This document shows, piece by piece, positions 31,301 to 45,894 of a DNA stretch of 64,000 nt. Under the pieces are notes generated by a model. The model was not told the DNA's origin and did no database searches. It was given only the letters and a program-made list of their open reading frames with translations. The position numbers and the translations under genes were made by a program. The DNA is from Amphiduros pacificus (Eukaryota > Annelida > Polychaeta > Phyllodocida > Hesionidae): the NCBI GenBank assembly GCA_949316495.1, contig OX439007.1, positions 15,412,479 through 15,476,478 on the forward strand, given 5' to 3'. Position 1 is the stretch's first letter. Each line of letters opens with the position of its first letter.

Positions 31301-33598
31301 TTGGACCAGGGCATACTAAAGTAGTGCTTGATAATTTCCTACTTCCCCTTATTATACATGATAATAACGAGATGCAGATCACATTAGACATAAAACGAAT
31401 AGTGCTATTTAATAGTACAATAATGGCTTGTTTTGTCAAAGTTATTAGAAAAATAATGAGAATAATTCAAGGGACTATATATTGATCTTTGCTGTCAGGC
31501 GCTCATTCCTATATTTCCATGTTCTGTTCTTTGTTTTCAAGATAGGTGGCGCTTTAACAGATCCTAGCTACAAATTTCAATGGTCAACCTCTCTTCATCC
31601 TCTGCTTTTAGAAAGATGAATATTTTTGCCATCTGATAAATATTGTTCAAAATACCCTAGCTCGATACATATATTTTTTATGAATTTTTGAAGGTGAGGC
31701 ATTTACTATGGTTTTCAATGGGACATAGTAATAGTGGTCCAAGGCTGCATTTTCTATTTTGCTTTCTCCTTTGTTAAGAACCTCTAATTTTACTCCCTCT
31801 TTAGTGAAGAGCTTCTATTTTACTTTCTCCTCAGTGAGGTTTCTATTTTACTTTCTTATGAGTAAAGAATCATTGAAATCTAATTGCTTGATACATACCC
31901 GTTTGACAGTGATCTCTGTATTGAATGAAATCTGTATGGACCATTTAGTGAGAGTCGTGTTAAATGTGAAGCTGTGACAATCGAGGTTTAAGCTTTTATA
32001 CCAACCGCCCATATTGTTAATTTTGCAGCAATCTAAAGTTTCAACTTCAAGGTTACCACTGAGACAGAAAATCAAACACAACCTGAGAAAAAAAAACATA
32101 ACCAAAATCATAAATATTAGTTATCCAATAAAATGTACCAAATATATTTATATATATCGTATATAATAGTATATAAAGTATATAATAATACCAAGTAATA
32201 TATAAATACCAGGAAATGGCTAGACCACCTTCTACAAAGTTGTATTGGGACGTAGATAATTGTTCACATGTCATGAGGGAAGGAACCCTGAGTTGAATAT
32301 AAACTATCAATTATCTATATCCTAATACTCCTGAGGTACAGCGATCTAACATGCATATGAGAGGAACTGTGGTATATGAGAAAGTGTGGTATATAAGAAA
32401 TATACTATAGTGTGGAATATAAGAAATATACCATAGTGTGGTATATGAGACATATACCATAGTGTGGTACATGAGAATTTTACCATAGTGTGGTATATAA
32501 AAAATATACCATAGTGTGGTATATGAGAAACTTACCATTGTGTGGTACATGAGACATATACCATAGTGTGGTACACGAGACATATACCAAAGTGTGGTAC
32601 ATGAGACATATACCATAGTGTGGTACATGAGACATATACCTTAGTGTGGTACATGAGACACATACCAGAGTGTGGTATATGAGATATATACCATAGTGTG
32701 GTACATGAGACATATACCATAGTGTGGTACATGAGACATATACCATAGTGTGGTACATGAGACACATACCATAGTGTGGTACATGAGACATATACCATAG
32801 TGTGGTACATGAGACATATACCATAGTGTGGTATATGAGATATATACCATAGTGTGGTACATGAGACATATACCATAGTGTGGTACATGAGACACATACC
32901 ATAGTGTGGTACATGAGACACATACCATAGTGTGGTACATGAGACAAATACCATAGTGTGGTACATGAGACATATACCATAGTGTGGTACATGAGACATA
33001 TACCATAGTGTGGTACATGAGACATATACCATAGTGTGGTACATGAGAAATATACCATCGTGTGGTATATAGGAAATATACCATAGTGTGGTACATGAGA
33101 CATATACCATAGTGTGGTACATGAGACACATACCATAGTGTGGTACATGAGACATATACCATAGTGTGGTACATGAGACACATACCATAGTGTGGTACAT
33201 GAGACATATACCGTAGTGTGGTACATGAGAAATATACCATAGTGTGGTATATAGGAAATATACCATAGTGTGGTACATGAGACATATACCATAGTGTGGT
33301 ATATGAGATATATACCATAGTGTGGTACATGAGACATATACCATAGTGTGGTACATGAGAAATATACCATAGTGTGGCATATAATTAATATCCAGTAGTT
33401 AAATGGGGAGCTATGGTATATATCACATCAAGCACCAAGTCAAACTCTGCTCACCTAATCTTCTTTATAATATGAAAACTGAACACATAGCCACGTCTAA
33501 GATGTATAGCCTGCTCATGATCCAAATCTATATATTATGAACAAATTAAATAAAACAGTTTACCTGAAATATTGTTTTTCTTTATACATTTTGACCAT
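25314..33598 (-). CDS. Secreted CBM2-like plus fucolectin/F5-8C-like domain protein (three exons)
   Basis: Likely secreted carbohydrate-binding protein, 319 aa. Exons in transcript order: 33598-33564 (MVKMYKEKQYF plus two bases, donor AG|GTAAAC), 32082-31899 (acceptor TTTTTCTCAG, donor CGG|GTATGT), 26054-25314 (acceptor TTCTGTTCACAG). Phases 2 and 0 fit exactly. Signal peptide spans the first junction (residues 1-21). Residues ~24-132 resemble family-2 carbohydrate-binding modules: NNMGGWYKSLNL, LTKWSIQISFN, and the late SFG-type strand SSFGMSFDTQ. Residues ~133-305 resemble galactose-binding-like fucolectin/F5-8C folds: AIDGDVDTCWELTPG and the closing strand KICEILV. The protein ends at TGA soon after. 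Domain calls are by eye and the CBM2 one is the weaker. An alternative start at 26138 would give a 274-aa product with its own hydrophobic N-terminus. Intron 1 holds the 26-bp satellite and intron 2 several mobile elements. Confidence 0.72.
26259..26413 (-). repeat. Dispersed repeat R1, copy b
   Basis: R1 landmarks on the - strand: GTGCTTTCATCGCTTGAC, then CAAATGCATTCGCCACTATG and CCCCATTC. It lies in intron 2 of the CBM2-like gene. Confidence 0.6.
26578..26935 (+). mobile_element. Element family E, copy 2
   Basis: Shares with 55080-55520: TACCTCAGTGAT at the start, ATAAATATCTTGTTTCATGT, CTGAGGTATAAAAACAAAAC, and CCAACTCACTGGATCCACTC. It lacks one arm of the hairpin present in the 55-kb copy. 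Confidence 0.65.
27262..27642 (+). mobile_element. LINE fragment: start of reverse transcriptase
   Basis: Two frames carry LINE ORF2 hallmarks: RGAILRSQSKWVDANKENTK then YFLNSGKK, and further on LPNLSEDEIEFCEGLISVEE with LLRNMKNNESSDTDGF. These are the linker and first RT block of L2/CR1-like elements. It is frameshifted between the two and cut short, so it is a dead fragment. Confidence 0.8.
27704..28730 (+). mobile_element. Family G element, ~1.0 kb copy
   Basis: Its start (GTGGTGCTCCACATGTAACA) and later blocks (TGGTATGTGAACGAATATTT, TTCTAATTATTCGATTTACACC) recur inverted at 30412-31172. It contains no coding frame. Both copies contain the phrase ATGACGTCATCGTGC or a near match. It is probably a non-autonomous DNA element. 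Confidence 0.55.
29113..29232 (-). mobile_element. SINE fragment
   Basis: Body segment of the window's SINE (ATTTCAGTCATTTCATGACG, TAGCAG-like and TGACATGATAATCCACCCAG). Head and tail are missing. Next to it at 28940-29030 a short AGCTGCAGAAGC repeat occurs three times. From 29233 to 29920 nothing is recognised. Confidence 0.75.
29922..30056 (+). mobile_element. Family W, single terminal arm
   Basis: GGCCCCCTGCCAATCTCT then TGGAGTTGTACAGTTCTCGT and CAACATGGAGATCGGCAATC match the inverted arms of 7352-8452. Only one arm is present, so this is a solo end or a deleted copy. Confidence 0.7.
30150..30411 (-). mobile_element. Dispersed repeat shared with 55.7-56.05 kb
   Basis: On the - strand it reads ACTCGCGTAAGTTTGCAAAA, CTCCATAGACTTACGAC, and GGCAAAACAAACGCAAGCGA, in the same order as 55677-56060. 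No open frame or ends are apparent. Confidence 0.6.
30412..31172 (-). mobile_element. Family G element, copy 2, with terminal hairpin
   Basis: It is an inverted copy of 27704-28730. It starts with a near-perfect palindrome at 30414-30486 (arms built on ACACAGATGGTTCCCTTTTT) and ends at CCATCTGTGTTACATGTGGA. A 24-base unit (TTGTTGTAATTTTTGTTTTG) is repeated three times at 31060-31130. From 31173 to 31740 nothing else is seen. Confidence 0.55.
31750..31862. repeat. Short tandem repeat, ~27-bp unit, three to four copies
   Basis: CTATTTTACTTTCTCCTCAG-TGA-like units adjoin the CBM2-like exon at 31899. Confidence 0.6.
32366..33380. repeat. 26-bp satellite array, ~39 units
   Basis: Unit CATAGTGTGGTACATGAGAC-ATATAC with few variants (ATATGAGATA, CACATACC). 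It fills most of intron 1 of the CBM2-like gene. Because 26 is not a multiple of three and no unit phase creates a stop on the - strand, all three - strand frames stay open for 230-296 codons (MYHTMVYVSCTTLWYMSHVP). These frames are repeat artefacts, not genes. Confidence 0.95.
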
Positions 33599-33599
33599 T

Positions 33600-34795
33600 T
33601 TCCTGTAAATCAAAATGGGTTATGTCTTTTAAAATGATAGATCACGACTATTTATGTCTTAGTATGGCAGGACATGGTAATCGATGATGAGTGTATTTAT
33701 GACATTTTTCAACTTTGACTTTACTCTCAAACAATCTATGAGTGAAATTAGTTTCGCCGCTTTCTTTGATCAGTTAGTTCCACAGTGAATATAATATTCA
33801 TGACAGTTTCATATTTGATGATAATACTACAAAGCTGTCACTGATTGAAATGCCATTCCTATCTCAGTACTTAAATAGTGCTTAACCTCAAGCTCATCGC
33901 GGCTTGTCAACTTGCTTTGGCCACAATTTCAAAGCAATATATAATTGAATTTGACCCGCAAGAATGACAACGATGGGGGTTTTATAAAATGCTTGTTCAT
34001 AAGCACTTGACAGTAACTGGACAAAACTCAAACAGGTTGTCACTTGGCCTCAATGATAGTGCTTTGCCAATAAAGTTATTCTAGCCAAGGTTATGTATTT
34101 TCGGTTTGTTTTTAATACATGTGGAAGAGATGAGGAGTATTAATGAGCTACACCATGTCATTGTGCCTCCAGATTAATCTTTTACACATATTTTGTTCTT
34201 TTTATTCGATTTATCTTTCCTGTTTTAGGGTTGTTTCAATTAATTTGGATCATGCACTTAATTTATTACACTCAACCTTTTGAAAGATATTATATAATTT
34301 GAAAGAGATTATCAAATTAGCATGATAGTAACAGTTTTTTTGTCTTTGTAACAGTCTCCCCTACTCACGATTTGTTGATTTTTATCATAATAATTTTTCT
34401 TTTTAATCATATTCTCTGTAAACATGACATGTACTAATATAGCCAAATAAATGAAGTTCAGAGATCAGGGTGCGACAGTAAGTTCTTCAATATTGACTTG
34501 ATAATCTCATGAATATATGTTGAATATTCATATTTATTACTACAACCTACAGGAATTGGCATTTGTGAATCTATTCATATCAGAAATAAGTGTTTCAACT
34601 TCATCATAATAAATGTCATATTGATATTTCCTGTAGCGGCAAATTACGTGTACAAATTTACCTTAAAAATATCTCTGTTCTTGTTGTGAAGAAGCCAAAT
34701 GATTTTGTTTGTTTCTGAACCACCCAGCCTCCCATTTCAAAGTAACATGTCAGCATGTAATTCAGACAATGACATTAAAATGATATCATCTATTA
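33600..34795. other. Upstream of the CBM2-like gene; no feature seen
   Basis: AT-rich sequence before the ATG at 33598. It should hold that gene's promoter on the - strand, but no clear TATA box or other motif is visible, and no open frame is convincing. Confidence 0.4.
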
Positions 34796-34799
34796 ATCC

Positions 34800-35000
34800 C
34801 TTGGGAGATTTTGATGCAATATTCAATCAACTTTCGGCCAATATTCAACCAACTTTCGGCCATCTTGGTTTCAGTGCTTGAACAGCTTGGCTTGAACAGC
34901 TATCATAAAGATTTCCCAAGAAACTCTAAAGGTGTGAATGCTTTCGCCGCTATGCCCTATTTAATCTGCCGAAACTGTTCTTTACTCTAGTGTTTCACCT
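34800..35000 (+). repeat. Dispersed repeat R1, copy c
   Basis: Landmarks in order: GATGCAATATTCAATCAACT, CGGCCATCTTGGTTTCAGTG, GAATGCTTTCGCCGCTATGC, CCTATTTAATCTG. The passage TTCGGCCA is duplicated locally, and GCTTGAACAGCTTG is also doubled. Confidence 0.7.
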
Positions 35001-35230
35001 CTAAAGTAAGTTATATTTGCTCATGGAAAAAACTTGGGATGCATGTCCTCGGGGTGGGTATTGAAACCAACCTTTCCTTCACATGGTTGTAGTTTTAGGG
35101 TCAAGTCCCAATATCTCCTCTGCAAAATATGCCAATCTCATAGCAGACATGTCATATTCAATTTCATATTCAATGGAGAAGGATTTCTTCGAAAAAGAAA
35201 AGCAAAAATACTGTGCTGATCACACTCATT

Positions 35231-35801
35231 AATGCCTCAGTCACATTTGCGCCGATTTCAGCAAAGATGCCCGGCCGATGAGTATTTTTTACACAATCGG
35301 CCGGCAGTTCAGATTGCCGTGCGGGCACCTGGAGATCATCGGCCACAATTGGACATCTTTAAGACGTCGGGCAGGTCATCGGGAACTTTTAGCTGCAACT
35401 TAAAAGTTGCCGGCGTTTCCCCGATGTCTTATCAGCAAATATCATCTTAAAGTACACGGCAGGGTCCCGGCAGTGTCCCGCAGGGACATCGGCAGATTAT
35501 CTTAGGGCTGCCGGTGGCATCGTGTGGTGAAAATAGGATTAAATATTTTTTTTAAGCCTACCCAGACGTCTGAAAGACATCCTGCAGACGTCTGTGTCAT
35601 GAAACAGACGTCGTAAAGATATCCTACAGACGTCTGTGCTATTCAGTTTTGCACGTGCCGTGCGGTGCCCTTTAATAATGTGACCACAGCTACGGCATCT
35701 TTCAGATTGTTGCTTATAAACTCCCCGGCGCCCGGCAGACGGGGAAGTCGGCCGATGTATACATCCCGGCCGGCACCCGGTGCAAATGTGACTGAGGCAT
35801 T
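35231..35801. mobile_element. Family X inverted-repeat element, 571 bp
   Basis: Ends are AATGCCTCAGTCACATTTGC and its complement GCAAATGTGACTGAGGCATT. The GC-rich interior is built of CGGC-rich blocks and an ACAGACGTC repeat (35565-35632). No transposase is present. Other copies: 43905-44045, 49296-49733 and 49731-50407. Confidence 0.75.
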
Positions 35802-35823
35802 AGTGAGACTCTTTTAGGACAGT

Positions 35824-36008
35824 ATTCAGGGGCGGATTCAGGATTTGTTACCCTGGGGGGCTCAAATGTGCTCTGAAAAAAAGCGGGGGGGGGGGGGGGG
35901 GGGCTCCAGTTCCCAAAAGCCCCCCTAGCCACAGACCCCGGGGGCTTCAGCCCCTAAAGACCCCCAGCCCCCAAAGCCCCCGGGGATCCCCCTGGATCCG
36001 TCACTGGT
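35824..36008. mobile_element. Short GC-rich MITE-like element
   Basis: It starts AGGGGCGGATTCAGGATTT and ends CCTGGATCCGTCACTGGT, a rough terminal inverted repeat around a G-tract (35884-35902) and CCCC-AG repeats. There is no coding content. From 36009 to 36425 nothing is recognised. Confidence 0.55.
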
Positions 36009-36426
36009 GTCAAAAGTATTTTTCAGAAAAAAATTATTTAAATCAAATTCGAATATTCATGTATTTTAACATTTGTAGATTCTCACTATTTCGATTTTTT
36101 TCTGAATCCTTGTTTCCATATGCGTGTGCCAACTTTGAAATGTTACCGTGATTAACAAATTCAATGTTGGTTTCAAAATTAGACTGTTACGAGCACTATT
36201 TAACTATACATCAAGGACCACATATAAATAGATTTGATAGTTATTTGATATTAACATGGGAATCATCAAAATGCATATGGTTATAATATGAAACAACTGT
36301 TAATTTCAACTATTTTAATATTAACTTAAAATGATAAGTACTGATTAAGTACATAAAATTATGACATTTTAAAAGGAATATTGTGTCATTTTCAACAATC
36401 TTTCAACAGTCATTCAGTGCCTAATA

Positions 36427-36684
36427 CGCAGTTGGTTAGAGCGCCAGCTTATTAGCACCAATTCCTCTGTGGTGATCCAAAGGTCGTGGGTTCAAGCCCC
36501 GGCCATGCCGAGATTGAACTCATTATACAATTTCCGTTGTCCTTGTAAATCTGTAACCGGGCGGGTTGTCATGTCGAGGACCTGCGACATGACAATTCAG
36601 TGGGGCAGCACTATATCTGCTACAAGAAGGTCTCATCACGAAATGACTGGAATAATGTTGAAAGTGACCCCAAACAAACAAATC
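36427..36684 (+). mobile_element. tRNA-derived SINE, near complete, head partly shortened
   Basis: It begins inside the A box (GCAGTTGGTTAGAGCGCCAG), has B box GGTTCAAGCCC, the conserved body (GCAGCACTATATCTGCTACA) and ends AAACAAACAAAT. A stretch of the body between TACAATTTCC and GTTGTCCTTG is deleted relative to 49316-49626. Confidence 0.85.
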
Positions 36685-37069
36685 AGTGCCTAATATGTAA
36701 ATACAAAAACATTAAATATCCACTTGATAAACAATGTGTAAGCTCATTACAATATGCAAACAACTTAGCACAGAATTTTAATAGAATCATTTAACAATGC
36801 ATTAATCACAGATATATAAAAGATATGCATAACTTATTCAAAAGACTTTCACAACATCATGATGCTATGTAACAGTTTTAAATAAGGTAATACTATATGT
36901 ATCTGGCATATAAAAATGCTTTGATTAAAATATATAGAAATGTTTTGATTAAATTCGATGCATTCAATTAACAAGTGTTTCACAGTCAATTCTCTTTGAA
37001 AAGTAATTTATCATGTACAAAAGTAGTAATGTGTTTTTCAACAATGTACATGAAATTGTCATATATATT

Positions 37070-37170
37070 GCCCATTTGTCAAATGCTGTTTTGGCAGCTC
37101 TATCAGCAACTTCATTTACTTCGACGACAATATGACCTTGGATCCAATTATACAGTATTACTTAATTGTC
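37070..37170 (-). mobile_element. LINE fragment: RNase H motif
   Basis: On the - strand it gives YNWIQGHIVVEVNEVADRAA followed by KTAFDKWA, the same RNase H block as at 10350-10460 but better preserved. Flanking ORF2 sequence is too decayed to follow. Confidence 0.65.
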
Positions 37171-37186
37171 AAATGTAAAGAGCCCA

Positions 37187-37757
37187 TACCCAGCGAACAA
37201 GCCACGTGAAAATCACGTGTTTTTTTAAATCTCAGAAACTTGTGGCCAACCAGATAACCACGTCTAAATTGGTCCAGTTTATGACGTGGTTAAGACGTGA
37301 TTTACATGTGCAGTAGACGTGAATTACTGGTACAGTTTATTACCTGGCTAAGATATTTTTCAAGATAGAAACAATTATTTGATCCCAAATGCATGACATG
37401 GTAAAGATGTGTACTTCACTGAGAAATTAGATGAAGCCATACAAAATAAATTCCAAATATGCCACTTTATGTTTCATGTCTAAAAACATGTTCATGCTTC
37501 ATGTCTAAAAACATGCATTGTCAGTTAACAGTGTTTTGAGCAAAGTGTCATCTTGTAATAACTTTTGAATGAGGTGACACCGGTCTGCCACTGACCAGGG
37601 GCCAGTGGTGACACGCGAGCCAGTCAGCCCCACCAGGGGACACATGTTCCACTGTTCCCTTCTAACCGTGGTTAAATCCATCTAAACTCTCCTTAACCAC
37701 GTCAAAACCATGTCTTAAATCCATAAACCATGTCACAACAACAGGTTTGCCTGGTGG
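37187..37757. mobile_element. CACGT-rich inverted-repeat element
   Basis: It opens CCCAGCGAACAAGCCACGTG and closes ACAACAGGTTTGCCTGGTGG. Both ends contain ACGTG/CACGT repeats (GACGTGGTTAAGACGTGATT left, CCACGTCAAAACCATGTC right). A related piece is at 59590-59762. From 37758 to 38230 nothing is recognised. Confidence 0.5.
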
Positions 37758-38232
37758 ATAATATCTTATCAAAAACATTTTATTCACCATATAATCTAGT
37801 GCCAAATAAATTGTTGATTTACTTTTCCCGATTTACTTTTGCTGATTTAGCAAAATATCATCTTGATAAGTAGGAAAATGAAATGACTTTCAAATAAGAA
37901 CTGTACGACCTACACCCCTGAAGATGTTAACACCAAATGTAATCATTTTGTATAGTTGGAAAGTTCCAATAGACAAAGATGAAATACATATGGAAAGCGC
38001 TGCCTGGCATGCCCACAACATTTTATGAATTTATATTGAATTTAATAACATTCAGAAGCGTTTGATCTCTATTAATATTTTCATTTTTGTAGCTTGCTTT
38101 AATTTGGGCCCCACTGTGTATCTTGATGAAGATAATTAACCACTATTTAATGAGGGGTAATTTGGTTTTGTCGTCTGGACCAAGCCCAAAAATAATGATG
38201 TGAAAATTGGAGATCTAATTTTTGCTGATGAG

Positions 38233-38241
38233 TATATATAG
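38233..38241 (+). promoter_or_regulatory. TATA box for the GPCR gene
   Basis: TATATATAG lies 144 bases before the GPCR ATG at 38377. Transcription would start near 38265, leaving a 5' UTR of about 110 bases. Confidence 0.4.
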
Positions 38242-38376
38242 ACTATTGTGTTTTTTCAGCGTTCACATAAGATCATGTGTGTTTTATGTACAAAGTGACT
38301 GCTATTTCATAGGTCATGTAGTTTCTAGTGCGTGTATTATATAGCCTCCAGTAATAAATGTTGCAACGATTTCATT

Positions 38377-41926
<3,550 letters not shown>

Positions 41927-43445
41927 ACAGAATATTCATCACATTAGAAACATTTACGCAAATAACATACAGACATAATTATATTCAAAGAGATAATTAT
42001 ATCCACCACAGAGCTAGGCCAAAATGCAGGATCACCATCCATTGGATGGTCACACAGGAATAGAAGAATCACAATTCCTTTCCCCATAAATTCTAGATTT
42101 TCCTCAAAAATGCAATCACCCATATAATTTGATTTTCTATACATCACTAATCTGTTCCATGAACAGAAGCATTTCCATTTTGCTATATATTATATCACCA
42201 ATTCAAGTGACGGGGGTACACCTGTGTCATTTTCACCAATTTCAGCCCCTTCTATTTTCTTTTAAAGGTAATTACTACAACATAATTAAATCGATGCAAG
42301 AGGATCATCGTATGTACTTCCTTAGTATAGAAAACAAATTATGGGTCACAATTTGAAAGCATTACTAAGTATCTTCTTTTAAATACATTTTAATAAGAAT
42401 TCCATGGTTATCATTTTGAGCCTTTTGATATTTTAACATATTTTCACAATGGTATAGTACACAACATGTTATTTTGTCAAATGTCAAAACATAGCATGTA
42501 ATATGTCTTTTATAACTCCCTTTCTAGAGAAGTGGTCTCAGTTCTTTTAATCACTCATTGATCATAGAAGCAAACGCTACTCTATGGTTTTCAATTATGA
42601 ACTATTTTTTTAATCATAACGATTAAATTTCAATATTTTACTGGTATTATTTGTCTGGTATCTTATGATTCAAATTATCATTCAAGGAACTCCCTCATTT
42701 GAGTAGAGGTAAGGTCCATATTTAATACAACTGTCCCTATTGATGTTATAATACCACCTTATGGTGGGGAGCTAATTCTATTGCAGGAGTAGTCATTTAT
42801 TCCATCTTCCAATCGGCTCTGGAAAAGTTCCAGATAAATGGAAAAATGCTAAGCTGACATAAGAAAGGACAAAACAGAACAATGATACTCTACAAATGCT
42901 AAAATGAAGGATAATACAGGGACCTATTCATAGAGGTTCATAGTTTGCAGAAGTGTGAACACCTTAAGTACATATGTGCTTAGTAAATGACTTACAGATG
43001 TATAAAGGGATGATAACTATCAGAATAGATATAAATCAATCTCTGTTTATGGATTTTTTTTATATTGACAATTTATATAGAATATAAATCAGATGCAAAT
43101 AAAAAGATATAAAAAAACATATTGATTTGATGGTGAAATTATGTCAATAGCAAATTATTCAGATTATCACAAGTTCATAGAAAGAGGGTGGCCACAAATG
43201 ACATTACTTTTACCAAGATCCTGGGCATTTGTGCACCACCAATTTTAGTACTTGTGCCACTGTTTTTCGGACAGGCCGGTGTCATTCATCTAGAGATCTA
43301 ACCTTGAATGTGGCTAATTGAAAGTGTTTGACTGAAACTGTCATTACACACACAACCATTAGATGTTAGTCTTATGGCCAATTGTCCCTCAGAAGGACAC
43401 TATTATATTCGCTTTCTAGATGTGCAGTAAGGGTTTCAACTGAGT
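41927..43445. other. GPCR 3' flank, no further gene seen
   Basis: Presumed 3' UTR and intergenic DNA. No AATAAA is found close behind the stop. The rest is AT-rich without recognisable repeats. Confidence 0.4.
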
Positions 43446-43448
43446 TTG

Positions 43449-43530
43449 ATAGGATTTTACGTCACTTTCAACATTAATTCAGTTGTATCATGACGAGACT
43501 TACTTGTGCTGTCTGGCTCAACTGTGGTGA
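43449..43530 (-). mobile_element. SINE fragment
   Basis: 3' body segment (TTTTACGTCACTTTCAACAT, GACGAGACTTACTTG), much decayed. Confidence 0.6.
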
Positions 43531-43719
43531 TGGGGATAAATATTAACTGTTGTTATTCATTGGTTATGGAAATAACTAAAGAACGCCTAGTCTGGCCTTG
43601 TTTCCACTTTTTGCATTTATTAACGTCCCTCAAAATGTTCACACCTAAAAGTGGCCGTGATAGGGAGTGAAGGTTTCAAACATTCTAGAAGGCGTCTCCC
43701 TCCACACTGCAGAGCATGT

Positions 43720-43885
43720 TTTATGCCACTTTTAACATTTTTCAGTCATTTTAAGACAAGGCCTATTTATAGCAGATATAGTGTCGCCTTACTGAATTGA
43801 CATATAACAGGTCCTTGGCATGGTAATCCACCCAGTCACATATATACAAAGACGACAACTCTTTTGACAGAGGTCTCAACTCATA
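43720..43885 (-). mobile_element. SINE fragment, second copy
   Basis: Covers the same 3' body as 43449-43530 and continues further (AGCAGATATAGTG, GGTAATCCACCCAGTCACAT), so it is a separate insertion. The head is not recognisable. Confidence 0.65.
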
Positions 43886-43904
43886 CGATAAGTTGTAGTA
43901 ATAT

Positions 43905-44045
43905 ATATAATAATTGGGCCAAAATTGTGCATCATTAAGACGTCGTACGTCATCGGGAACTTTTAGCTGCAACATAAAAGTTGATTTTGCAGAGAAAAAA
44001 ACCATCGGCCGCGCATCTTAACTGAAATCGGCGCAAATGGGGTAT
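43905..44045. mobile_element. Family X fragment
   Basis: CATCGGGAACTTTTAGCTGC and GAAATCGGCGCAAATGGGGT match the left half and one end of the X element at 35231. It is internally deleted. Confidence 0.6.
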
Positions 44046-44199
44046 TATATGTTGGTCAAGTAATGCAATACACAAAGTGAAATAAACAGGTCTAGAGAAA
44101 TAAAGATAGCATGACACCTTTTATCCAGAGGACTTTGGAGTGAGCCATTGGAATAAAGAACAGTGGTGGGGGGGCATCAAGGAGGGACCATTCTCATCT

Positions 44200-44366
44200 A
44201 TTATGTTAGCGGCTAAACATTTGTGATACCTGGAGCCAAGCGATTAAAAGTTGATTTTTTGTTAAGGCTTGTAAATATTGCCAACCAAGCTGTGAAAGCA
44301 CTACAAACACCGCGGCTGTAGCGTTAGCTGGTCGAACATTGTCCCAGAATCCCTTGAGGGTCTAAC
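44200..44366 (-). repeat. Dispersed repeat R1, copy d
   Basis: On the - strand: GGGACAATGTTCGACCAGCT, then GTAGTGCTTTCACAGCTTGG, GTATCACAAATG. Diverged. From 44367 to 45640 nothing firm is seen; a small signal-like frame ending at a donor (45147-45190) does not join any known exon in frame. Confidence 0.55.
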
Positions 44367-45639
44367 ATGTAATGATAAAAAGTATTGATGCCAGATTAAA
44401 AACCTATAACATATGGAGATTTGGAAACATTGGATTTTTTTTAGTTCAAACCCAGTATCAATGGGGACATGTCTCACTTGTTTTGTGCGTTGAATTCTTC
44501 GAATATAATTGCTAAATGAAAAAAAAAATGTTACTTAAGGTACATAAAATAAAATAAGGTTATCCCATGCTAAAATAATTAAAGCCAAAAAGACATTAGA
44601 TATTTAATAGAATCTTAATCTGCTATAATTGTAAATGTTAGTAATTAATTAATAATACATTGTAAGTAATGTATACCTATAATAATGACTTTTAATACAG
44701 CTTTTAATACAGCTTAATTCTCAATGAACACGTCTAGACGTGGAAATATATTGTTTCAGTATGAAAGCATGGATGTGGTTGGCATTATTTCCAATTTCAA
44801 AATAAACCACATGTGCTATAGTGATCAGTTGAATGAATGAATTGTTTAGATGAACAAGAGTGCTGATATAATAATTATATAATACAATTGACTTCAATTC
44901 TTTCAAAAAGAAAAGCTATCTTACAATGTCCAAATAATAAAGCCTGATGAAAACTATATTGAATTAGGATTCCTTTTCTTTTGATTGACAAATATAATAG
45001 ATAGATAAATGAATACTTCGCAGAATAGGTTAATAAAGGCACAACAAAATGATTTGTTTTTACTTTTAAAATACATTTTATGTTACAAGATATTTCCTTT
45101 AACCACCAACCTTCTATCAGCAGATATAGATTTATCAAAGATAAACATGAAGATTAAATGTTTATTTGTTGTGTTATATTTGGGTGGCAGGTAAAGGATA
45201 CAACCGGATTTTCCAGATGGAGGAACCAAACAGATAACACTTTTAACTAACATTCAACATCACACGCAGATTACATTATGTAAAAATATCTCACGATGCC
45301 ATACACTGATGACAACACTTCACACAAACCAACTGGATTTTTTTCCTTCAAAATAAGTGCATCATCAGATTGACCACGTGAATATATATATAATTTGCTA
45401 CATAACAGCCATCTGTTCGACCAGATGACTAATCCAGTCAATAAGTGAAAACCGATGAAATTTTATTTCCGAAACAAATATCAACACTTGTACATACACG
45501 ATATTAATTGTGATATTTCACACACATCACATAAAGGTATGTATTATACACTTAAAATCTACTCAATCTAAGGATGAATAATGTGTAATGTAATATTATT
45601 TTGATTTGTGGTTCAATTAATCAATTGCGCCTCAAGTAC

Positions 45640-45816
45640 TTAAGAGATTTTGAAGCAATATTCGACCAACTTACAGCCACCATGTTTTAAATGCTATTAG
45701 AGCTTGGCTTCCGGTATTACAAATTATTTTACTCTTAACACCATACGCATGAATGCAATCGCCCCTAAGCCCTATTCGACTTTTCAATCCCCCACGATTG
45801 TTCCTTGCTGCAGGTA
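45640..45816 (+). repeat. Dispersed repeat R1, copy e, abutting a MANSC gene
   Basis: GAAGCAATATTCGACCAACT, AGAGCTTGGCTTCCGGTATT, GAATGCAATCGCCCCTAAGC, CCCTATTCGAC. It ends with a good donor (GCTGCAG|GTATAT at 45813), 81 bases before the acceptor of the MANSC coding exon, so the repeat could supply a 5' UTR exon. Confidence 0.65.
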
Positions 45817-45894
45817 TATTCTCTTTTTTTTAAAAAAGAAATCACGTCATAGATATTATTTAATTTTCTTTTCGTGGTTTAATTCTTTCTATAG

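Noticed and set aside
32480-33380. Three overlapping - strand ORFs of 229-296 codons
   Set aside because: All are readings of the 26-bp satellite. The period forces the same peptide set in every frame, and there is no homology or start context.
45147-45190. Signal-like exon (MKIKCLFVVLYLGG) before the MANSC gene
   Set aside because: It ends in phase 2. Splicing to the acceptor at 45895 puts the MANSC frame out, and no other acceptor in range restores it. The MANSC exon has its own signal peptide.
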